A stretch of 64,000 nucleotides of DNA from Gadus chalcogrammus. Lineage: Eukaryota; Chordata; Actinopteri; Gadiformes; Gadidae. The first letter of the stretch is position 1. Every line of letters starts with the position of its first letter. The DNA is taken from the NCBI RefSeq assembly GCF_026213295.1, contig NC_079431.1:9102813-9166812 (forward strand), given 5' to 3'. Shown here in pieces: positions 49,981 to 63,371 of this stretch. Made by a program: the position numbers and the translations under genes. Below the pieces are notes generated by a model, which was not told the origin of the DNA, made no database searches, and saw only the letters and a list, made by a program, of their open reading frames with translations.

Positions 49981-52867
49981 GGCAGCCGTGTGGGTGGGGG
50001 TGGGGAGGTAACAAAGGGAGGAGGAGGGAGAGGATGAAAAAACTAAAAGGAAGGTTGGTATTGGTACGTAACTCAAGAATAAAGAAAAAGGAAAAGCTGA
50101 AAGGAATACAACCTGGGCTGTCTCTGGGCAGCCCAGGGTTGGTACACAGTGTTCTGGGTGGAATAACATAAGGCGAGCGGGTATAACTCAGGGTTGGGGT
50201 GTGGGGGTTTGGTCTAGTTTCTACCATAACAGGAGACACTTGCTGTATCTTATGTGCATTTGGGAATGCTGAAGGAGTTCCTGCACTGTGCCACCGGCGG
50301 ATCACATTGTGTTCCGTCGTACTTGCATGCCTCTGTCAGGGTGTTTGTGCGTATCTAGTTGATGAAACAAAAGCCATTTGGATGGATGAATAAGACAAGA
50401 GAGATCAATTGTCTGGGACCAGCATGTGATTTGTGGCTTATGCTGTTTTTGTGATGCTAATTAATGAAACTGCTTTAAATCATTAATATTATTTTCTTAT
50501 TTGGTTGTAAGCCATATTTTGTGAAAGCTTTTCCGAAATGTTCAGTTTAAATAAACGCCATACCAATGACGATGGAATGGCAACTACTGAAAGTCATAGC
50601 AACTGCCGAAAGTGTTTGTGGCCAAACAGGCCAAATCTAGCATGCTGCTATTATTGTCTTATCTCCTACGGTTCAAATATAACCTGGGTCACGTCGTTAT
50701 GTAGCAACACAAAGTGACACGCTCTTTACCTATTGACTATTCACGTTGGAAAAGAGTACTCAACTGAACGAACACAATCCTGGATGGACTGTAGGGGAAC
50801 AGACACAAACTCTGAACCTGCTCCTCCTCATTAACGGCTCTGTTTGTTCTACTGAGCTTAAATCCTTCCCATGACTAACGACCTGTGGATCTGTCTCCGT
50901 CTTGTATCACACACGGATCATTGCTCTAGGCCGTGTTCGATGGAGGGGGGAAAAGCACGACTTGATTAGACGATCAATAATACAAGATACAAATATCCAG
51001 TTTAAAACAGTTTCCCTATTCGCAATCTTGAATGATCTTAATATCAGTGCTCTGGTTTTACATCCCACACCAGTGGGGACCAGTTACAACCCCCTAGATG
51101 TAGGCATGTCGTAGCTAGACCCTCAGAAGAGGTTAGGGCCTAGCTAAGGCTTTGCCCTTGCTGTTTCCATAGTAACGCAGCCTGTCCTTAAAAGACAAGA
51201 GGCTTTCTCAGTTCTGCCGTGTCTCGACAATGGCTTTCTTTACACAAGGAGGGAGGGATGGGGGGGAGGCTTTTCCAGGGAATTCTCCTTCTCCAGACTG
51301 TTTTTGCTGTGCCTGTATCAGCAGTTACCCACGAAACTCGGCATAATACTCTGCAAACATTCTTCAAGCTATCGATCTCAAAGCTGTTGACATAAAACAG
51401 TGGTAGAGGCCAGACTGGTGCCTGTATGTGGCACACAGTGACTCAGCAATCCGTATTGATTCCAAGTCTGCATTGCCTTCATTATTTTATCTTTGAGGTA
51501 TGGCCACAAATGAGGAAGCCTGATCGCCAGACAACACAGAACTTGCCACATTATTGTTGATGATAAATTGGGGATTGTACAATGTGATCTGTACAATGTG
51601 TGCAATGGGATCTGGTTGCATATCATGTTGTAGAAATGGGGTTTTATGTGTTTTTCTGGGAATGGAACTGTGGGGACTTCTAATTCTGGTAACATAATTT
51701 GGACAACAAGACATGTAAAAACATGCATGAGTTAGTTATATTTTAAGCCAGAGATAAAGGTGGTGTCAGGGCACATAATGGATGGGGGGATGCGAGTGTG
51801 TCAACATATAATTATGAAGGCCTGGCCATGTTTTCTCATATTGTGAGATTACCCTGTAATATGTACAAAACATAACTGTGTTTGTCGTAATGTCAGAAAT
51901 CACATTTCATCATTATTCCCCATTGCATGCCACCTTAGCATGTATAATGAGCACAAATACGAGACTAAAATAGCGACTAATGCTACTGAAACGAGAGTGG
52001 CATGAGAAGCTCAACGGATGTCGGAAACAATCAATGGCGTCCAGTGATGATAACATCGGCTTTACAAACAAGACAGCCATCAATAAATCAAAACGATCCC
52101 AAGTAAGAATGTACTTCCGTGAGGAGGTTCTAGAAGATTAGGAACTAGCCCCACGTGCATATATTACTGCTGGTACCACACAAGTCTCAAAGATGGGTTC
52201 CTGTCTGCTGCTATTGCTGTATATTTAAAGGCCCCTGAAGGGCGAGTTATTAGGGAGAAGCAGTAATACTTCCTGCATGTGCCCCGAGCCGTCCCGCTTC
52301 TTACACAGCTAGCTCGGCTCTCTTGAGGCGTGCATATTTATTCTGAGGAGGAACAAGAGAGATGTATGGACATTATTTAGAAATACAGCAGAAGATGTGG
52401 GCTTTAACCCTGGCAAATCGTTCAAACTGTGGCTATGTAGCCGTTTCATTTGAGATTTTAGAATCATTGCTGACATTTCATTTTATATAAGCTGTACATT
52501 ACCTTTCATTGTACTTTAATGTCAGATGTCAGATGTTTAACAAAGGCCTATTTTCAGAATTGTTAATTCACTCATTCAATTTCTGTGGGATCCAGGGGCT
52601 TTGAACCTCGTTACCTTTGACCTCCACACACTCATTCTGGCATCACACCTGGAAAGTGTGAGCGTTACTCTCTCTCTCTCTCTAAAAGGGGCGAGTAGCT
52701 TGATAAAAGGAAAACAATCAATTAGGTCGCGTCAGAGGGCATGCCCATCTGCTTACATTAGCAACTCTGCAGTTGAGTAGGTCATCACCATACCAGGCAC
52801 CACACTCACACACCTCCGTTATGTAAATGAGGGACAACGTTCAACCAAAGCAATCCATTTCATCATC
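49981..52867. other. Non-coding; possible conserved block and a small hairpin
   Basis: No exon recognised. The block at about 50450-50550 contains TGCTAATTAATGAAAC and ATCATTAATATT, homeodomain-like cores. TAGCTAGACCCT (51112-51123) pairs with AGGGCCTAGCTA (51135-51146) with one mismatch. A short CT run lies at 52668-52683. Confidence 0.4.
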
Positions 52868-53699
52868 TTTTAATATTCCAAAAATACTTCAATTTTGGCT
52901 TGTCAATACATAAAGGGGCGAGGTCCGACTCTGCTATACAGTGTAGTACTCTACTATTTCGTTAGGAAATGAAAAGTGCAAAATAGTGGACCCCACCCCC
53001 CCATCCTGCTCCAACTGTGAGCAAGTGGCACCTTCTGTCCAACACACATAGTAAAGGCTACTTCAACACTCGGGAAACATTGTTGTCATCTGTCATCCTT
53101 AACCAGAAGGCTCATATGCAACAGATAAGTCACAGATTCACTGTGTGACATGAGCAGTGGGCAAAAAGTGAGTATAACCCCAGCCACGTGCAAAAATCAC
53201 AAAAAAACAAAAGGGTGGGGTATTTTTCCAAAGAAGCATTCCTTGAAGACGTGTGGCCAGTGAGCAGAAACAGTTCCAAGCGTCCATAAAAGTACTCCGT
53301 GGGTTAGTCTGGTGATCTGCTTCCAGAGTCAAACGTCCAGCTACATTGAAGATCCATGGGAGGAAAGCAGCAAATCACGGGCCAGCCCGTTTTCATTTCT
53401 TCCTTTTCAATGCTGTAATTTCCATTCAAGTCCTTAAGAGAAATCATTTCAAGTGTTTCTTTTTTGTATGTATTTGGTTAAACATTTGTATAAATTCTGC
53501 ACCATTATGGTGTGCAAAAGCATCATTCAGCTGGTTCACAGCATCTTAACAGCTTTGACATTAATAACCCAAAGTAAAAGGATAAACAAAAATAATAATA
53601 GAACCACTGAAAAGTAAACCTCTTTTGGGGCAACACTGGCATACCCGAATAGTATTTAGTTACACTAACTTTGCATCATACGTCACACATGAGTGGCTG
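52868..53699 (-). other. Probable 3' UTR and poly(A) signal of arl4c
   Basis: AT-rich sequence directly after the arl4c stop. The first canonical-type poly(A) signal met on the minus strand is ATTAAA (TTTAAT on +, 52868-52873), about 830 nt downstream of the stop. No AATAAA lies between. The end point is inferred from this signal only. Confidence 0.45.
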
Positions 53700-54278
53700 T
53701 TATCGTTTCTTCTTTTGCTTTAGAGATTTTCTCCTTTTTACTATCATCTCGTACAGTTTATCCATGCCCTCGTGCAGCCCCTCGCCTATGATGGCGCACG
53801 CGGGCTGTACGTGGTACGTGGTGGATGGAGTAAGCTCGTGCAGAGCCAACTGCTTCTCAATGTCTGCGACAGGAAGGGATTTGGGTAGGTCCTGTTTGTT
53901 GGCTATCACCAACAGCGGCGTGCCTTGGTTCTCCGCGAATTTTGTCACTTTATGCAGTTCCGTCTTGGCCTCCTCCAGTCTGTCAACGTCCACGGAGTCC
54001 ACCACGTATATGATACCGTCCGTGCAGCGGCTGTACGACTTCCACAGGGGCCTCAGCTTCTCCTGGCCTCCCACGTCCCAGAAATGACAACTTATACCCT
54101 TCGCGGTGCCATTACTAAGTTTAATCTTTTCTGTGTTGAATCCGATTGTTGGCACGGTGTTCACAAATTCATTGAATTTCAGTCTGTACAGAACAGTGGT
54201 TTTGCCCGCAGAGTCCAAACCTAGCATCACTATGTGAAGCGACTGGAAGGCAGAAATGTTGGAAAAACTGTTGCCCAT
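53700..54278 (-). CDS. arl4c: ARF-like small GTPase ARL4C
   Basis: An intact single-exon gene for 192 residues, the usual ARL4C length. ARL4C is a GTP-binding switch at the plasma membrane that recruits ARNO-type cytohesins. It links to ARF6, Rac and Cdc42 signalling, filopodia and cell migration. Visible motifs: MGNSFSN at the start with Gly2 for myristoylation; P-loop GLDSAGKT at 20-27; switch I PTIGFNTE at 43-50; DVGGQE at 68-73 with Gln72; NKQD at 127-130; the PACA region at 159-162 in place of the SAK motif; and a basic tail KRRKSLKQKKKR at 181-192 that in this family binds phosphoinositides and can act as a nuclear signal. The ATG is at 54276-54278 in good context (A at -3, G at +4). 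The open frame runs 27 codons further upstream, but those residues do not match the family. ARL4A and ARL4D are less likely because the sequence is nearly identical to ARL4C as I know it. No introns or defects are seen. Confidence 0.97.
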   Translation of the reverse strand: MGNSFSNISAFQSLHIVMLGLDSAGKTTVLYRLKFNEFVNTVPTIGFNTEKIKLSNGTAKGISCHFWDVGGQEKLRPLWKSYSRCTDGIIYVVDSVDVDRLEEAKTELHKVTKFAENQGTPLLVIANKQDLPKSLPVADIEKQLALHELTPSTTYHVQPACAIIGEGLHEGMDKLYEMIVKRRKSLKQKKKR

Positions 54279-54730
54279 TTTCAACAGCAGGTGGAAGGGG
54301 CGTCTAGCTCCCCTTGTATCGCCCTTCCGTCTTAAAACACAGAGGTACGCTGTCAACACGTCCCTCGTTTCCTTTGAGAAACGTATATACAGATAAAGGA
54401 ATGACCAACAAAAAAAGAAGCGTTTACTTAGATATCCGAGGGAGCAGGGTGCCTCTTGAACGAAGGATTACCTCTGCTGTCGCCCCTCAGCAGCACTGGA
54501 GGATAGCGCGCGTCGGCAGGACGCAGCGCGACGTTCATTAGCATTCTCCTCGCACGCTCAAGTCCATTGGGCCACGGCACAACATTTGACGATCCACGGA
54601 CACTTCCAGGTGAGAGTGCGTGTGTTGGTATCACGGAGGTGCTTCACAAAACAGCCCTGTGCGGTGATCACAAGTGAATAGGTGGAACGTCCTTGTCTTC
54701 CCGCGACTCGGTGACAGCAGCAGCAGCGAT
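54279..54730 (-). promoter_or_regulatory. 5' UTR and CpG-rich probable promoter of arl4c
   Basis: The region just upstream of the ATG on the minus strand becomes CpG-rich, densest at about 54470-54560 (GCGCGCGTCGG, GCAGCGCGACG) and again near 54690-54780. This contrasts with the AT-rich surroundings and fits a CpG-island promoter. I see no convincing TATA box at a defined distance. The start site cannot be placed. Confidence 0.5.
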
Positions 54731-55429
54731 CCCCAGCAGGTTCTGCAGCCCCCCCCTGCAAACGGTGCGGCAAATGAAACGGGTGCTTTGGGTTATCAGA
54801 ACACAAAATCCAGTGTCCAATGCGGGACGAATGTCAAGTCAATTCAAGGGATGTCCCGGAGTAATTCCCCAATTTGCATCGGCGTCTCCTCTGCACATGA
54901 GGTCCTTCTTCTGCTATCGCTGCATAAGCACTGGCGTGCGGTGGAGAAAACAACGCAAAGCAACACAGTGGCTAAGCTACGCTCCACCCAGTTGGGCCAC
55001 GTGCCAAACACCGAGCAGGGACAGACCATCACAACAGCTACGCTTGCGTTAAAAACAATACAATAAAAGATATGGATCTATCACAATTTATCACTCTTAA
55101 AATAATACGGTAGGCCTACATCATATTTGATGTAGGCTACCTTGGCAATACCGAAAACGTAAACCATACGATAGTTATTCTATCTCTTATTCAAACGTGA
55201 AATTCATGAATAAATAGCGAACAACAGTGATCTGATTAAGGATTAAATTTCACAATGAAATTACTAAAAACTGAAAAACACAGTCTTGAGGCAGATGATA
55301 AACAAAAACAATTCCGGGCTACGGTGCTGTATGTAATAAAAACATGCCAAAGCATGCCACCTGCTGGAAAAACACGCGACACGCGCTGACTTCAATGCAG
55401 TGTTTGTCGCGTTTGAGCAGGGTCCTCTG
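54731..55429. other. Non-coding upstream of arl4c
   Basis: Mixed composition; no upstream exon recognised. The hairpin at 55109-55141 is listed separately. Confidence 0.45.
55109..55141. other. Hairpin, 14-bp stem
   Basis: GGTAGGCCTACATCA and TGATGTAGGCTACC are reverse complements with a single-base bulge, around the loop TATT. Confidence 0.75.
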
Positions 55430-55738
55430 CAGGGCCGGCCCTAGCCTTGTTGGTGCCCTAGGGGAACCTCATAATGTGCCTCCCCCTCCTTTTCTGTTCT
55501 TAAATTTTCTTTGGGGTTAACAAATGGGGTTTACATTTGATGGGGATGGACTAGGACCAAAGGATCAGCATAAAGTCTGTCAATTTTCTTGAGTATTAAT
55601 TAATTCATTTCTCAATTCAAGTTATTTGTTGTTGTAAATATAAAAGTTTTTTTTCTTTTTCTGCTTGGCCAACGATAAAACCATGGACGGTTGCGCCCTT
55701 GGCGGTGGCCTATATTGCCTATGCCCGGGCCGGCCCTG
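55430..55738. mobile_element. hAT-like miniature element, 309 bp
   Basis: Starts CAGGGCCGGCCC and ends GGGCCGGCCCTG, perfect 12-bp terminal inverted repeats. CAG...CTG ends with a GCCGGCCC core are typical of hAT-type non-autonomous elements in fish. No coding capacity. An 8-bp target duplication is not clear in the flanks, so the copy is probably old. Confidence 0.8.
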
Positions 55739-57154
55739 CGCCATTGAGTATTGCATTTCATAAAGTCACAATGATAAGGATGAATAATCAATAATGCTAA
55801 TCATTCAAGATGGAAATACCTTGGCCACAAAGAAACTGAAACAGATTTTTTCTAATTGAGCTTGGTTCTTCTTTCTGTCCTTTCATTTCAGCGTTTGTTT
55901 TAAACACAGTTTCTAGTTCTAGAAGTCCATTAGAAGCCATGGGTCCTAATGTAAACATTAAAAACCTCTAATTTAGTACATTATAAACCCCAATACAGTT
56001 TCTGATATAATTTTAATAGTGTTTCACTGCATTAATTTAATATGGTTGTTTCTTGTAAATTACTCTTGTATGTAACCAACTACATTGGAATAGTTTCCAC
56101 AGTTTACAACAATGTGTGTGGATGCTAAACATAGTCTTGTAGTCTTGTGTCTTGTAGCACCATCATGTGGCGGGAGCATAAAGAACCACATTCAACAAAG
56201 CTTTAAGATGTAACAACTCCACCTCATAATAATTAATTGATCATATGTAATTCTGTCTTGTAAGAGTCATCCATTGTGCTCTTACATAACATTAAATGTT
56301 TATAAATCATTGTCCACATGCACACACATCCACCCATGCATAGAACTCTACACCCATGTCACAAGCAGTCCAGGAAAAAATAAATGCATAAATTACATTT
56401 AAGAAACGACAAATCAAATCATTCCACATATCCATCCATCAATGAATCTAGCCATCCACCCACCCAGCCAGCTGTCCACCCATCCATCCCGCGATCAATC
56501 CATCTTGCCAGCCCTCTATCCATCTATCCATCAATCCTTCTGTCCATCCATCTAGCCATTCATCCATCCGTCTGTCCATCCATCCCTGCGTCCAATCTCC
56601 TTTCTGTCTGCAGCCTAGTGAACTCTCTGTCCCCCACCTCTTTCATTAAATCCAAATGGATTTGGGTTCTCTGCCAGTTTTCCTGCCTGCAGTGCACCAC
56701 AATTGCTACCGGATGCTCTGCCCTTTGGGGAGAGAAGTAGAGTCCTGAGTTACCGGGCAAATTATACCTCTCAGGAATTGTATTCCCCTGCTCCAAATGT
56801 AATGAGCCAAACTCACTTTAATGCATATTCATGCAGATTCTCCAGGAGCTTGTTTGACCTTTGCACTGAGAATGGCGGCCCAATACACTTCATTAATTCA
56901 AAAATTGAACAACATATATTTTTTATAAAGTGCGCTGACATAAATAATGTTATGAAGCAACAAATGTTACGATGCTGACCGTAGACAGCCCGTAACCTGA
57001 GTCTGTCCCTACGTGGTGTGCTGAACTTGAGTATTGTTCCTAATATTTCCCTGGGTGAGTGCAATCTAACCTATCTAGGGGGTTAGGTGCGAGGTACTCA
57101 CCACAGGTCCGTCTCTCACACTCCGCACCGGCTCCTCGTTCCGGTTGGATAAAC
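55739..57154. other. Non-coding; contains ATCC repeat
   Basis: AT-rich, nothing recognised apart from the repeat at 56431-56585. Small open frames near 56384-56978 are partly translation of that repeat. Confidence 0.45.
56431..56585. repeat. Degenerate (ATCC)n repeat
   Basis: CATC, CATCCATC and CCATCCACCC words throughout with many substitutions; an old tetranucleotide array. Confidence 0.88.
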
Positions 57155-57213
57155 CGTCATATATATATATATATCTTTTTTTTTTAAATATATATATATA
57201 TATATATATATAT
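57155..57213. repeat. (TA)n microsatellite interrupted by T run
   Basis: TA at 57159-57173, a T/A-rich spacer, then TA to 57213, where the next element begins. Confidence 0.95.
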
Positions 57214-57400
57214 TAGTGCTGTCAAGCGATTAAAATATTGAATCGCGATTAATCGCATTAATGCCATAGTTAACTCACGATAATTATTATTATTTTTTTA
57301 AATACAAATAAAATTGCGTTAATCGTGTGATAAAAAAAATTACGCCGTTAAATTTGGTTTGCGTTAACGCCGTTAATAACGCGTTTAACTGACAGCACTA
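57214..57400. mobile_element. Miniature inverted-repeat element inserted in (TA)n, 187 bp
   Basis: Starts TAGTGCTGTCAAGCGATTAA and ends GACAGCACTA; the outer 10-11 bp are inverted copies (TAGTGCTGTCA/TGACAGCACTA in relaxed form). The interior is full of ATTAATCG, GCGTTAA and TTAACGC words, typical of a common teleost non-autonomous DNA transposon. TATATA on both sides hides any target duplication. Confidence 0.82.
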
Positions 57401-58487
57401 ATATATATAGATATATATCCCAAAAGTGATCCCTCGGGTTATTCTCATTCACCCCTCAGTCTCACCTGCTGAAAACCAGGCACTCTCCACTCAGTCTCAA
57501 AACTCCCAGAGACCCCTGTCCTCTCAGCTGTTGCTTCTTACCTGTGCTGAGCACCTCAACACCGCCCCCTCTGTCTGACATCAGTACTGACCCTTACTCT
57601 AAGCACACTAATATCACTGGTATCGTAACACAAACTATTGCCAAACTGTACAGCTTTTTATCAAAACAAGATTGTATTTTTTAAACATTTCATCGACCCA
57701 GGTATTATAGTACAGCACTATAACATAAGCCTGCAATCTACAATCACAAAATGTATAAGACTGTTTTGACCTTTTAGGACAGTAATGAAAAAATAATTTC
57801 AATTAAAACCCTTAAAATTACACACTGACCAAATTTGGTTGATTAAAAATGCATATTAAACACGTCCGCTCCAATATAAATAGGGGATATTGCTTTTGTA
57901 AAGCAATCGTATGTGCAATTTAAGTAGACAAAGGTTATATTTACTATCTATTCACAAATTGCACAAATGTATGAACTTTTATGTCAATAACTTTCAACAA
58001 AAAGTAGTTTTAATTGATCACTTATTTATGCTATTTTACTTTCATTTGTTACATCAACGTGTAACCTCATGGTTCTTCACTAGGGGGCACTCTATTATAA
58101 ACATAACAAAATGTGCACACCAGACACAGCCTGACAGTTCCTTACCAAAAGTAGGTTATGTTGTGAATGCGAGCTTATGAGTGTGACTGATTGAAAATAA
58201 TTAGGAGCAATACTAGTGAATATGTAATCAAATATTAACCAAGGCCTTTGATCTCCATTGATCTTGAACATTATCATTGTAAACCACTTTAATGGACCTT
58301 GCTGACAGAGAAGGAAGAACAGGCAAAGAGGTGGAGGCGGATGAGTTGAGCCCTTTCGCTGCCCTTGAGTTAATGAGGTGCCGTATCAACAGGCAGATGT
58401 TCTGATGGCAGTGGTGCAGTCAGTGATAAAGCAAAACAAAGGAAATTGCAAGTGAAGAAAGGCTTAGGCATGACCGATAACAACCAG

Positions 58488-58488
<1 letters not shown>
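57401..58488. other. Non-coding, AT-rich
   Basis: No exon recognised. Confidence 0.5.
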
Positions 58489-58570
<82 letters not shown>

Positions 58571-58584
58571 CACACACACGCACA
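58489..58584. repeat. (CA)n microsatellite, about 96 bp
   Basis: Perfect CA to 58568, then GC interruptions. Confidence 0.97.
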
Positions 58585-58672
58585 TTTCTTCAGTAGCGCA
58601 ACACAGGTTTGCTAACTTCCCATATCGACAAACAAACGAAACATGCATATTAAGGTCACACACATGCGCACC

Positions 58673-58674
<2 letters not shown>

Positions 58675-58717
<43 letters not shown>
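58675..58717. repeat. (CA)n microsatellite, 43 bp
   Basis: Perfect CA followed by imperfect CA to about 58735. It lies 90 bp from the previous CA array. Confidence 0.96.
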
Positions 58718-58720
<3 letters not shown>

Positions 58721-60318
58721 CCCACACACAAAGGTACATAGAAAGATACACGCAAACAGACACAACCCTGCTCCCAGAGGAACTGTGTCTCATTGGGGTT
58801 TTGGGGTGTTTGGCTAGAAAGAGTAAATGGGAACTCTGTGTGCTGTGGTAATGAACCATTTGTCTTGGCCATCTCCACACCCACAAAATGTATTCTCCAT
58901 TAATTTGTTTCTGAGGAACTCGTGGTCCTATTAGCGAGCAATGGTTAATCAGACGGCATGCTGGCACCACTCACCCTCCAAAGAAAACACAAAAGGGAAA
59001 ATGGCAGTCAGAAATATCCTCCTCTCTCCCCCTATCATATTAAATCCTGACGATGTTCCGTGGACAGTACATGTGCCCAAATCTAATCCTTTCCTGTCCT
59101 TTCCCATCTTGTGGTATCCTATTTTGTAATATTCCATTCTGTCATACCCTTTTCATCTCATGTCTTCCTCTCTGACACTATCTAATCCTATGTCCCATCG
59201 AAGCCTACCGATCCTGATATTATATGTGTGTTTAAAGGGAGTTCTCTGCAGATCAGGACATTCATCATCTGCCTGGATCTGTTTATTATGGTTTGGGGTG
59301 TGGAATACATTTCCAGAATGGTTCAAGCTGGTTGAATGACATGCAGTGTGTTTAATACTTGCAATGTCTATGTTACTAGTCATGTTCCAATGTGGTACCT
59401 TCAGCTCTTGTGCTGATCGAAGTATTGATTACCTTGCACTGGTGCCCAGTGGTCGGTTATTCATATTTAAGCTTTGCTTTTTAAAAGCAAAGACTAGCAC
59501 CAGTTTGCTAACCATGTAGACACTACGCCTGGTAGTGCCCCAGATACGCTTCCCAACTGTTGTCCTATGCGACATGTCTTTCCCTTTTTTCTTCCACCCA
59601 CTTTCCTTTCTTCACTGTCCTGTCCACAAAGGCACAAAAGACCCGTCAAAAAATAAATAAATCTAGGTCAGTCCAAATATATATTGAAGGAAATCAGACT
59701 TATTGAGCTGTTGAGGATATTCAATATCTTCCTTCAGTGGTGTCTGAATGAAAACATTTAGGTTGATCAGTGACGGGCCAATCAGAAGTAATCAGTATTC
59801 ATGCCACGGAAGACTATATGAAAAAGAAATGGGCCAGCGGCAGAAAGACATTAAAATCTCCTAAATCATGTTTCCTTTCCTCAGTATGCAATGAGATCCA
59901 AATAAACTATTATGCCGTTAGATATTAATTCAGACCCCTGCTTTTTCACATATAATTTCCTATTTCCCATATTGTGCCGACACGCTAAAATACAAAACTC
60001 AAATTTATTGCGGGGTCGGTAATAATAGGGGTCATGAATAGGTTCACGTCATCTGTCTAAAAATATAACAAATATATTTTCAGGAAAAATAAGACAGTTT
60101 AAGCAAACCTCTCCGACCGTGGACCATGGCATTGCCCGTTTGAACCCTGCCGTTGGAAAGATAGGTTCACAAGGTGTCACAGCTTCCTGCAACAGGGGGG
60201 TATCTGGGGGGGGGGGGTGGTGTAATGGGAGTTGACAGGAGGTGCCCAGCTCCCTGACGAGACGCTGCTCTCTCGGTTAGCCCCTCGGGTGAAGGGGTGA
60301 GAGTGCTGTTTGAAAGAT

Positions 60319-60320
<2 letters not shown>
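58718..60320. other. Non-coding, unique-looking
   Basis: No exon recognised. CTTTGCTTTT at 59472-59481 and AAAAGCAAAG at 59483-59492 form a near-perfect palindrome. A G12 run lies near 60206. Confidence 0.5.
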
Positions 60321-60407
<87 letters not shown>

Positions 60408-60426
60408 AGGGGGAGAGAGAGAGAGG

Positions 60427-60480
<54 letters not shown>
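60321..60480. repeat. (GA)n microsatellite, about 160 bp
   Basis: GA with GGGA-type interruptions at 60397-60432. Confidence 0.97.
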
Positions 60481-60482
<2 letters not shown>

Positions 60483-60617
60483 TAGAGAAAGAAAGACAAA
60501 GAGTGAACAGGGGACAGCGTGATTAGATGGATGGGATGGGCTCGATTCCATTTTCATGCTCCGTGTCTCAACAGAAAAGCAGCACCTGAAGTGGCTTTGA
60601 TCGAAATTTAAGTGTGA

Positions 60618-61756
<1,139 letters not shown>

Positions 61757-62202
61757 AGGGCTTGGTAAAGAAAATTGATTGAATCGATTGTGTTGCAATA
61801 TCCATTCATAGGGCATGAGATTGATTTATTTTTATTTTTCACCATTATTATTATTTTTGCACTTTAATAAACAAGATGCAATTTGCAGTGATGGAATGTT
61901 GTAATTCAAGCACACTTTCACATGCAATTCCTTTCTAATTTCAAAATTGCACTATTGAGACATGAGACAGTTTTGTTTACAGCTCAAGTTTAAACTGTCC
62001 AATTTACAAGTTTGCACTTAAAACCTGTTGTTTAAGGTGAAGAGAAAAAATAAAGTACATTTGTATTTTGTAACACAGTTGAGCCATTTTCATTATTTAA
62101 GAGCAGATTAAATCGAATCGAATCGGATCGTGATTAATCGATTCAGAACCTTATGAATGGAAATCGAATGAATTTAGGAATTAGCTACGATACCCAGCCC
62201 TG
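61757..62202. mobile_element. Miniature inverted-repeat element, about 446 bp
   Basis: Left end AGGGCTTGGTA and right end TACCCAGCCCT are inverted copies with one mismatch, a terminal type common in fish hAT-like elements. Near the right end are repeated AATCGAATCG words and GTGATTAATCGATTCAG; near the left end is GATTGAATCGATTGTG, so the subterminal parts are also partly inverted. No transposase frame. Confidence 0.78.
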
Positions 62203-63125
<923 letters not shown>

Positions 63126-63209
63126 TGCTCTCCTAATGTCTGCTTTTCACACTTTTTCCTTCTGTCTTTGTCACTCTTTCTCTATTATGAATGCATGCAT
63201 ACAGTCTCT

Positions 63210-63252
63210 CCCCCCCCCCCCCCCCCCCCCCACACACACACATACAGACACA
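63210..63252. repeat. C22 run and short CA
   Basis: CTCTC, then 22 C, then CA with one TA interruption. Confidence 0.95.
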
Positions 63253-63371
63253 CATGCACAATAGGCTACTATGGAGATGTGGCTGCTCCTCTCTGGGGGT
63301 TGCCATGGCACCAGTGTTTACTAAGAGCAGAGTGTTATGTTCTCTAGGTGGTCTCCCTCTCACACTGTGCC

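Noticed and set aside
54279..54359. 27-residue N-terminal extension of ARL4C
   Set aside because: The frame is open, but the residues do not match the family. The ATG at 54278 gives the conserved myristoylation start MGN.
59472..59492. 10-bp near-palindrome CTTTGCTTTT/AAAAGCAAAG
   Set aside because: Low-complexity A/T-rich arms make this likely by chance in 64 kb.
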